Assembly: GCA_902727905.1 (NCBI GenBank)
Contig: CACVAR010000202.1
Coordinates: 1-12,127, forward strand
DNA: 12,127 nt
From: an uncultured Sulfurovum sp.
GTDB taxonomy: Bacteria > Campylobacterota > Campylobacteria > Campylobacterales > Sulfurovaceae
Direction of reading: 5' to 3'
Below, piece by piece: positions 7,376 through 12,127 of the stretch. Under the pieces are notes generated by a model, which worked only from the letters and a program-made list of their open reading frames with translations, made no database searches and had not been told where the DNA came from. A program made the translations under genes and the position numbers. Numbering within the stretch: position 1 is the first letter of the stretch; each line of letters opens with the position of its first letter.

Positions 7376-8209
7376 ATGAAAATTGAACTTGCTTCAAGTT
7401 ATGGCTTCTGTTATGGTGTAAAACGTGCCATTGAAATTGCTGAAGAACACAAAGACTCTTTTACTTATGGACCTCTAATTCACAATACCGATGAAATTAA
7501 TCGTCTTAAAGATGGATATAATATTGGTTTAATAGAAAAGTTTGAAGAAATCGAAAATGATAGTACCGTTGTTATACGTACTCATGGGATTCCCAAAGAT
7601 GAACTAACACACTTAAAAAAACAGAAAAATAAAATTATAGATGCTACCTGTCCTTATGTTACAACACCCCAAAACATTGTAGAAAAAATGAGTACAGAAG
7701 GTTATTCAATCGTTATCTTTGGAGATAAAGAACATCCAGAAATCAAAGGGGTCGTCTCTTATGCCACCAAAGCGAATGATACTTATATAGTCTTAACTCC
7801 TGAAGAGTTAAAAGGCTTACCTTTAAAAAGTAAAGTAGCTGTTGTATCTCAAACTACTAAAAAACCTGAAGACTTTGCAAGTATTGTGTGTGCATTAATA
7901 CAAACCAATAAAGAAGTTCGTGTTTTCAATACCATTTGTAATGCAACATTCGAAAATCAGGATGCAGCCTCAGAACTTGCACAAAAAGCTGATGTGATGA
8001 TTGTAATCGGTGGGAAACACTCTTCAAATACAAAAATGCTACACAGTATTTCTCAAAAAGATTGTGCAGATAGCTACTTGATAGAAAATGAAACTGAACT
8101 TGATGCCTCTTGGTTTAAAAATAAAAACTTATGTGGTATCTCAGCAGGAGCTTCAACACCTGATTGGATTGTACAGGATGTTATTTCAAAAATAGAAGAA
8201 ATTTCTTAA
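7376..8209 (+). CDS. ispH: 4-hydroxy-3-methylbut-2-enyl diphosphate reductase (IspH/LytB)
   Basis: IspH is an iron-sulfur enzyme that reduces HMBPP to isopentenyl and dimethylallyl diphosphate, the final step of the MEP isoprenoid pathway. The 277-residue protein shows the three conserved cluster cysteines: C12 (GFCYGVKRA), C92 (DATCPYV) and C188 (NTICNAT). Substrate-pocket motifs include GPLIHN (H36), RTHGIP (H70), GDKEHPEIKG (H120 and E122), SQTT (158-161), GGKHSSNT and the C-terminal GISAGASTPDW. The start is the ATG at 7376, eight bases after AAGGA (7363-7367), which lies in the last codons of aroA. This gives MKIELASSYGFCYGV, the usual N-terminus. The frame is open 84 bases upstream, inside aroA, but that extension is not family-like. 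Four bases separate it from aroA. No classical terminator follows. Confidence 0.97.
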   Translation: MKIELASSYGFCYGVKRAIEIAEEHKDSFTYGPLIHNTDEINRLKDGYNIGLIEKFEEIENDSTVVIRTHGIPKDELTHLKKQKNKIIDATCPYVTTPQNIVEKMSTEGYSIVIFGDKEHPEIKGVVSYATKANDTYIVLTPEELKGLPLKSKVAVVSQTTKKPEDFASIVCALIQTNKEVRVFNTICNATFENQDAASELAQKADVMIVIGGKHSSNTKMLHSISQKDCADSYLIENETELDASWFKNKNLCGISAGASTPDWIVQDVISKIEEIS

Positions 8210-8231
8210 TCTTATAAAACTCAACATTCTA

Positions 8232-8263
8232 AACACTATTTTAAATTTCTAGAAAATAGTGTT
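8232..8263. other. 11-bp perfect hairpin between ispH and rpsA
   Basis: AACACTATTTT (8232-8242) and AAAATAGTGTT (8253-8263) are exact inverted repeats around a 10-base loop. The stem is AT-rich and neither strand has a T-run after it, so it is not a convincing Rho-independent terminator. It lies 22 bases after the ispH stop and about 70 bases before the rpsA -10 box. It could be an RNA 3'-end or processing structure for the upstream operon, or a protein-binding site. The structure is seen; the role is not known. Confidence 0.6.
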
Positions 8264-8333
8264 ATCCTGACTAAGATACTACTCCTTAAACACCATATTT
8301 AGATATTTTTATATAGCATTAAATATAAAAGAG

Positions 8334-8339
8334 TATAAT
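8334..8339 (+). promoter_or_regulatory. -10 box of the rpsA-serA promoter
   Basis: A perfect TATAAT sits 35 bases before the rpsA ATG, preceded by about 40 bases of A/T-rich sequence with T-tracts, the usual upstream pattern in Campylobacterota. The predicted start near 8346 leaves a leader of about 30 bases that contains AAGGA (8361-8365), nine bases before the ATG. It would allow ribosomal protein S1 to be made independently of the pheS-ispH genes. Confidence 0.7.
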
Positions 8340-8374
8340 AGCGCAAAATTAGGCACAAGCAAGGATTAGTAAGC

Positions 8375-10039
8375 ATGAAATTCGAAGATATCGAAATAGA
8401 AGACGTAGATTTTGGAGCGATGCTCGAGGAGTCGTTCAAAAAAACAGACACAAAAAGTGATTTAGTAGACGGTGTAATCGTTAAGATAGTTGAAGCTGAC
8501 AATCAGGTAATTATTGATATAGGTCGTAAAAACGAAGCATTAATGTCATTAGACCAGATTAGAGATGAAGATGGTGAAATTTTCTTTAAAGAAGGTGAAA
8601 CTATTCAAGTTGTTATCACTGGACAACGTGGTGAAAGACCAAGCGTATCTTACGAATTAGCAGAGCAAAGAGCTGCCTTAGCTGAGTTTATTGAAGAGTA
8701 CGATGAAGAACAAGAATACGTAGTTGAAGGTACAATCACAAAGAAAAACAAAGGTGGATTTGTTGTAGATGTTTCTGGTTTAGAATTCTTCATGCCAAGA
8801 ACACTTTCTTATATCTCTTATAAAGTTGATCCAATTGGTAAGCAAGTTAAAGCACTAATTGTTAAAGTAGACAAAGAAAAAAATTCAGTAGTAGTTTCAA
8901 GAAAAGCGCTTATTGAGCGTGAAAAAGCTGAAACACAAGAGATTGTGGACAGATTATTAGAAAATAGAGCTGTGGTTGTTGGAACAGTTAAGAAAATTAC
9001 TTCTTACGGTATGTTCGTAGATGTTGGTGGTATGGATGGACTTGTTCACTACTCACAAATTTCTCACAAAGGTCCAGTTAACCCTTCTAAATACTACAAA
9101 GAAGATGATGAAGTTAATGTTATTGCTATTGATTATGACAAAAAGAAAAGACACCTTTCTCTTTCAATCAAAGAAGCAAACCTTGATCCATGGAAAGACA
9201 TTGACAACACATTAAGAGCTGGAGACACTGTTTCTGTAACCGTATCTAACATTGAGCCTTATGGTGCATTTGTTGACCTAGGTGAAGACTTAGAAGCATT
9301 TTTACATGTATCTGAACTTTCTTGGGAAAAGAATGTTAAACATCCAAAAGATTATATTGAAATTGATCAAGTTATTGATGTTGAAATTATCGAAATTGAT
9401 AAACAACAAAGAAGACTTAGAGTTTCAAGAAAAACATTACTTCCAAAACCAATTGATCAATTTGCATCAGCAAACAGAGTTGGTGATGTAATTACAGGTA
9501 TTGTTTCATCAGTAACTGACTTTGGTGCATTTGTTAAAATTGGTGCTGTTGAAGGTCTATTACATAATCAAGAACTTTCTTGGGAAAAATCTGAGTCAGC
9601 TAAAGAACTTTACAAAGCTGGTGATGAAGTTGAAGTTAAAATTATCAAAATTGATAGAGATCAAGGTAAAGTTTCTTTAAGTATTAAAGCTATGCAAGAA
9701 TCTCCAGTGGCTGCTTTTGCTAAAAACCATAAAAATGGTGACATTGTAGAAGGTACAGTGAAAGACAAAAAAGACTTTGGTATTTTTGTTTCTATTGAAG
9801 CTGGTGTTGATGCCTTAATTAGACTTGATGACTTAGCTCCACTTAAAGAAGAAGAGATTGAAAAAGGTCAAACAATTAGAGCTGTAATTTCTTTCATTGA
9901 TGCTAAGAGTGATAGAATCAGAGTTTCAGTAAGAAGACTTGAACGTCAAGAAGAAAGAGAAGCACTAGACAAACTAAATGCAGAACAAGATGATAGCATG
10001 ACTCTTGGTGATGCTTTTGGCGATTTTAAAAGAAAGTAG
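8375..10039 (+). CDS. rpsA: 30S ribosomal protein S1
   Basis: S1 binds mRNA on the small ribosomal subunit and helps load and unfold messages. The 554-residue protein has the full six-repeat architecture of proteobacterial S1 (557 in E. coli). S1 OB-fold repeats lie at about 28-94, 113-176, 198-266, 282-352, 368-437 and 453-521. The third to fifth carry textbook S1 signatures: YGMFVDVGGMDGLVH (211-225), YGAFVDLGEDLEAFLHVSELSW (296-317) and FGAFVKIGAVEGLLHNQELSW (383-403). The first two are divergent, as expected for the ribosome-anchoring repeats. The last is also less canonical (FGIFVSIEAGVDALI), and a short acidic/basic tail follows. The ATG has AAGGA nine bases upstream. It has its own promoter and is probably co-transcribed with serA, 12 bases downstream. 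I did not identify an S1 autoregulatory leader structure. Confidence 0.97.
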   Translation: MKFEDIEIEDVDFGAMLEESFKKTDTKSDLVDGVIVKIVEADNQVIIDIGRKNEALMSLDQIRDEDGEIFFKEGETIQVVITGQRGERPSVSYELAEQRAALAEFIEEYDEEQEYVVEGTITKKNKGGFVVDVSGLEFFMPRTLSYISYKVDPIGKQVKALIVKVDKEKNSVVVSRKALIEREKAETQEIVDRLLENRAVVVGTVKKITSYGMFVDVGGMDGLVHYSQISHKGPVNPSKYYKEDDEVNVIAIDYDKKKRHLSLSIKEANLDPWKDIDNTLRAGDTVSVTVSNIEPYGAFVDLGEDLEAFLHVSELSWEKNVKHPKDYIEIDQVIDVEIIEIDKQQRRLRVSRKTLLPKPIDQFASANRVGDVITGIVSSVTDFGAFVKIGAVEGLLHNQELSWEKSESAKELYKAGDEVEVKIIKIDRDQGKVSLSIKAMQESPVAAFAKNHKNGDIVEGTVKDKKDFGIFVSIEAGVDALIRLDDLAPLKEEEIEKGQTIRAVISFIDAKSDRIRVSVRRLERQEEREALDKLNAEQDDSMTLGDAFGDFKRK

Positions 10040-10051
10040 GAATTGACAAAT

Positions 10052-11641
10052 ATGTCTAAGATTACTGTTGTAGTTTGCGATCATATCCACCAAAAAGGTT
10101 TGGATATCCTCGCTAACGATGCTGATATAAACCTAATTAATGCTGCTGATGAGCCTAAAGACAAGCTCATCTCAGAAATTATCTCCCTTGCTGATGTTGC
10201 CATAACCCGTTCCTCTACTGATGTTGACCAAGCTTTTTTAGATAATGCCACTAAAGTAAAATCTGTTGTTCGAGCTGGTGTTGGTGTTGACAATGTTGAT
10301 ATTGAAGGTTGTAGTAAAAAAGGTATAGTTGTTATGAACGTTCCAACTGCCAATACTATAGCTGCTGTTGAACTTACTATGGCGCATATGCTCTCTTGTG
10401 TTCGTCAATTTCCTTATGCCCATAACAACCTAAAGTTAGATAGAGTTTGGAGAAGACAAGACTGGTATGGAACCGAACTTAAAGATAAAAAACTAGGTGT
10501 TATTGGTTTTGGAAATATTGGTTCTCGCGTAGGGAAAAGAGCTAAAGCATTTGAAATGGATGTAATTGCTTACGACCCATACATCGACCCAAGAAAAGCA
10601 ACTGATGTTGACATCTCTTACACAAAAAACTTTGAAGATATTTTGTCTTGTGATATTATTACCATTCACACGCCAAAAAACAAAGAAACATTAGGGATGA
10701 TTGACAAAGAAGAGATAGCGAAAATGAAAGATGGTGTTGTTCTTATTAACTGTGCGAGAGGTGGTCTTTATGATGAAGATGCACTACTCGAAGGGTTAAC
10801 ATCTGGAAAAATCCATATGGCTGGAATAGATGTTTTTAACAAAGAGCCAGCAACAGATCATCCACTACTTGATTTAGATAATGTAACTGTTACTCCTCAT
10901 TTAGGTGCTAATACTAAAGAGTCTCAACAGAACATTGCCATTCAAGCTGCTGAAAATGCTATTCAAGCTGCTAAAGCCATTGCTTACCCTAATGCACTTA
11001 ACCTGCCTATTAAAGAGAGTGAACTTCCTGACTTCTTACGCCCTTACCTTGAACTAATTCAAAAAATGGGAAACATAGCAGCACAAGCTACACGATCTAA
11101 AGTTAAGAGTATTAAAGTTACAGCTAAAGGTGATGTTGATGAGTATATTGATTCTTTAACTACTTTTGCTACAGTAGGTCTATTAAGTGAATCGCTACAA
11201 GATCAAGTTAACTATGTTAATGCAGAATTTGTAGCTGAAGATCGAAATATTAAAATTATTAAAGACAAAGCCATCAATAACTCTGGACTAACTAACAAAG
11301 TGAGTCTTAAAGTTTCTACTGAAAATGGTGACTTCTTTATTGCAGGAACTGTATTTGGTGAAAAGACGCTACGTATTATGGACATTGATGGATATAAACT
11401 AGACCTTGAACCAAAAGGAAACCTAATTTTATTTAGAAATACTGATGTCCCAGGTGTTATTGGTGATGTTGGACGAATCGTTTCATCAAATGGACTTAAC
11501 ATTGCTGACTTTAGACTAGGTAGAGATAATCAATCTCACGCCCTAGCTGTTGTTAACATCGATGGCAATATTACAAAAGAAGTTCTATTAGAGCTTTCAA
11601 AATTAGAAGCTTGTATTAGTGTAAATCACGTTAGTATCTAA
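10052..11641 (+). CDS. serA: D-3-phosphoglycerate dehydrogenase, long (ACT-domain) form
   Basis: SerA oxidises 3-phosphoglycerate to 3-phosphohydroxypyruvate with NAD+, the first committed step of serine synthesis. The 529 residues match the long type I enzyme. The catalytic and NAD domains occupy about 1-315: RAGVGVDNVD (74-83), the dinucleotide motif GFGNIG (152-157), and the catalytic trio R236 (NCARGG), E265 (NKEPA) and H283 (TPHLGANT). An intervening ASB-type domain spans about 320-450. A C-terminal ACT domain at about 457-529 (FRNTDVPGVIGDVG) usually binds serine for feedback inhibition. The ATG at 10052 has AGGAA nine bases upstream. An in-frame TTG at 10043 directly abuts that site and would add only MTN. 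It lies 12 bases after rpsA and is likely transcribed from the rpsA promoter. Confidence 0.96.
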   Translation: MSKITVVVCDHIHQKGLDILANDADINLINAADEPKDKLISEIISLADVAITRSSTDVDQAFLDNATKVKSVVRAGVGVDNVDIEGCSKKGIVVMNVPTANTIAAVELTMAHMLSCVRQFPYAHNNLKLDRVWRRQDWYGTELKDKKLGVIGFGNIGSRVGKRAKAFEMDVIAYDPYIDPRKATDVDISYTKNFEDILSCDIITIHTPKNKETLGMIDKEEIAKMKDGVVLINCARGGLYDEDALLEGLTSGKIHMAGIDVFNKEPATDHPLLDLDNVTVTPHLGANTKESQQNIAIQAAENAIQAAKAIAYPNALNLPIKESELPDFLRPYLELIQKMGNIAAQATRSKVKSIKVTAKGDVDEYIDSLTTFATVGLLSESLQDQVNYVNAEFVAEDRNIKIIKDKAINNSGLTNKVSLKVSTENGDFFIAGTVFGEKTLRIMDIDGYKLDLEPKGNLILFRNTDVPGVIGDVGRIVSSNGLNIADFRLGRDNQSHALAVVNIDGNITKEVLLELSKLEACISVNHVSI

Positions 11642-11655
11642 TAATATTTCATATC

Positions 11656-11682
11656 AAAAAACTTCCCTCTTCTTAGAGGGAA
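11656..11682 (-). terminator. Rho-independent terminator acting on the minus strand
   Basis: TTCCCTCT (11663-11670) and AGAGGGAA (11675-11682) form an 8-bp stem with a 4-base loop. On the minus strand the stem is followed after one base by six T residues (11661-11656), a textbook intrinsic terminator. On the plus strand the hairpin is followed by ACTTGCAG, with no T-run, and is preceded by six A residues. It may still help end serA transcription, but it is built to stop leftward transcription about 15 bases before the serA stop codon. Confidence 0.7.
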
Positions 11683-11743
11683 ACTTGCAGTAACACTTTT
11701 CCTACCTAAAGAAATTTTCATAAATTAAAATTATAACTTTAGA

Positions 11744-11761
11744 TAAGTATAGCTATACTTA
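11744..11761. promoter_or_regulatory. 18-bp perfect palindrome, candidate regulator operator
   Basis: TAAGTATAGCTATACTTA is identical to its reverse complement over 18 bases. It lies between serA and the right-hand TolC-family gene, about 50 bases upstream of that gene's probable -10 box. On the minus strand it covers the -35 position relative to a TATAAT at 11735-11730. Size and symmetry suit a dimeric repressor such as the TetR or MarR regulators that often control efflux operons. The palindrome is directly visible; the regulator and function are inferred. Confidence 0.5.
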
Positions 11762-11813
11762 CTCATTAATCAAAAGGATTTCTTATATTCAATTCATATT
11801 AATATTTTTTACT

Positions 11814-11819
11814 TATAAT
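11814..11819 (+). promoter_or_regulatory. -10 box of the right-hand TolC-family gene
   Basis: TATAAT follows a T-rich stretch and ends 30 bases before the ATG at 11850, so the transcript would begin near 11826 with a leader of about 24 bases. A second, poorer box (TATAAA, 11837-11842) overlaps the ribosome binding site and is too close to the ATG to serve it. Confidence 0.55.
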
Positions 11820-11849
11820 TCTAATAATCTTCAATTATAAAGGATTGAC

Positions 11850-12127
11850 ATGTTTCGACGACATTTAAGATACATAATTTTAACCCTACTCCTTAGTTCC
11901 CTTGCAATTGCTGAAGACTTAAAAAATCTTTCTTTAGATACAGCATTAAAAATAATGCAAAAAAATAACCTTGAATTAAAAATTTCAAAATTTAATGAAA
12001 AAATACGACAGCATGAAGCAAATACAGCCAAAGGTCACAACTATGGTAAACTAGATGCTAAGATTCAGGCGCTACGTTCAAATGATGCTGGAAATATTTT
12101 TGGATTTAAACTAAAAAGCCGTGAAGC
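11850..12127 (+). CDS. TolC-family outer membrane efflux protein, N-terminal part only
   Basis: The first 92 codons and part of the next are present before the window ends. The protein starts MFRRHLRYIILTLLLSSLAIA, a basic n-region and hydrophobic core of a Sec signal peptide with cleavage likely after A21. NLSLDTALKIMQKNNLELKI follows, the standard opening helix of the outer membrane efflux protein family (L..AL..A..NN..L). Residues 67-93 (KLDAKIQALRSNDAGNIFGFKLKSREA) resemble Campylobacterota TolC homologues. AAAGGA (11839-11844) lies five bases before the ATG. With its own promoter and an upstream palindrome, it probably begins an efflux operon whose membrane-fusion and pump genes would lie to the right. 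It is not a copy of the left-edge TolC-like protein: the N-termini differ clearly. The substrate is unknown. Confidence 0.85.
   Translation, partial: MFRRHLRYIILTLLLSSLAIAEDLKNLSLDTALKIMQKNNLELKISKFNEKIRQHEANTAKGHNYGKLDAKIQALRSNDAGNIFGFKLKSRE

Noticed and set aside
10043..10051. TTG start for serA at 10043
   Set aside because: The AGGAA ribosome site directly abuts this TTG, whereas the ATG at 10052 has correct spacing and gives the usual short N-terminus before the first beta strand.
11638..11721. 27-codon minus-strand open frame over the serA stop and hairpin
   Set aside because: No ribosome binding site, and it reads through the terminator hairpin and T-run; kept only as part of a possible RNA observation.
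11831..12031. Minus-strand open frame of 66 codons opposite the right-hand TolC gene
   Set aside because: It is antisense to a well-supported signal peptide and TolC N-terminus, with no recognisable protein features.

Overview
The window looks like chromosomal DNA of a Campylobacterota (epsilonproteobacterial) bacterium, probably a free-living Sulfurimonas/Sulfurovum/Arcobacter-like lineage rather than a specific species I can name. The grounds are low GC content, AAGGA-type ribosome binding sites before most genes, TATAAT-type -10 boxes with poor -35 boxes, and the gene order HIT (divergent) / pheS-pheT-aroA-ispH-rpsA-serA, which I recall as conserved in Campylobacter and relatives. Almost everything here is core housekeeping DNA. 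I see no transposon, phage, CRISPR, toxin-antitoxin or defence system.

Left part, minus strand (1-2690): one apparent operon read leftwards, starting at an extended -10 promoter (2682-2690). It encodes a HIT-family nucleotide hydrolase (2291-2644), then an acetylornithine-type aminotransferase, ArgD (1084-2268), then a TolC-family outer membrane protein whose 3' end runs off the left edge (1-1109). The TolC-like gene begins inside the end of argD, probably at a TTG codon.

Middle, plus strand (2715-11641): a tightly packed series. pheS (TTG start), pheT and aroA are joined by 4-base ATGA overlaps, and ispH follows 4 bases after aroA. A 165-base gap containing an 11-bp hairpin and a strong -10 box then precedes rpsA (ribosomal protein S1). 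serA follows rpsA after 12 bases. These genes cover phenylalanyl-tRNA charging, the EPSP step of the shikimate pathway, the last step of the MEP isoprenoid pathway, translation initiation and the first step of serine synthesis. The link between them is conserved neighbourhood rather than a single pathway.

Right part (11642-12127): a 208-base intergenic region holds a GC-rich hairpin with a T-run only on the minus strand, an 18-bp perfect palindrome and a TATAAT box. A second TolC-family gene starts at 11850 and runs off the right edge; it probably opens an efflux operon.

Most worth a second look: the apparently degenerate editing domain of PheT, the palindrome upstream of the right-hand efflux gene, the minus-strand terminator facing the end of serA, and the argD/TolC overlap.
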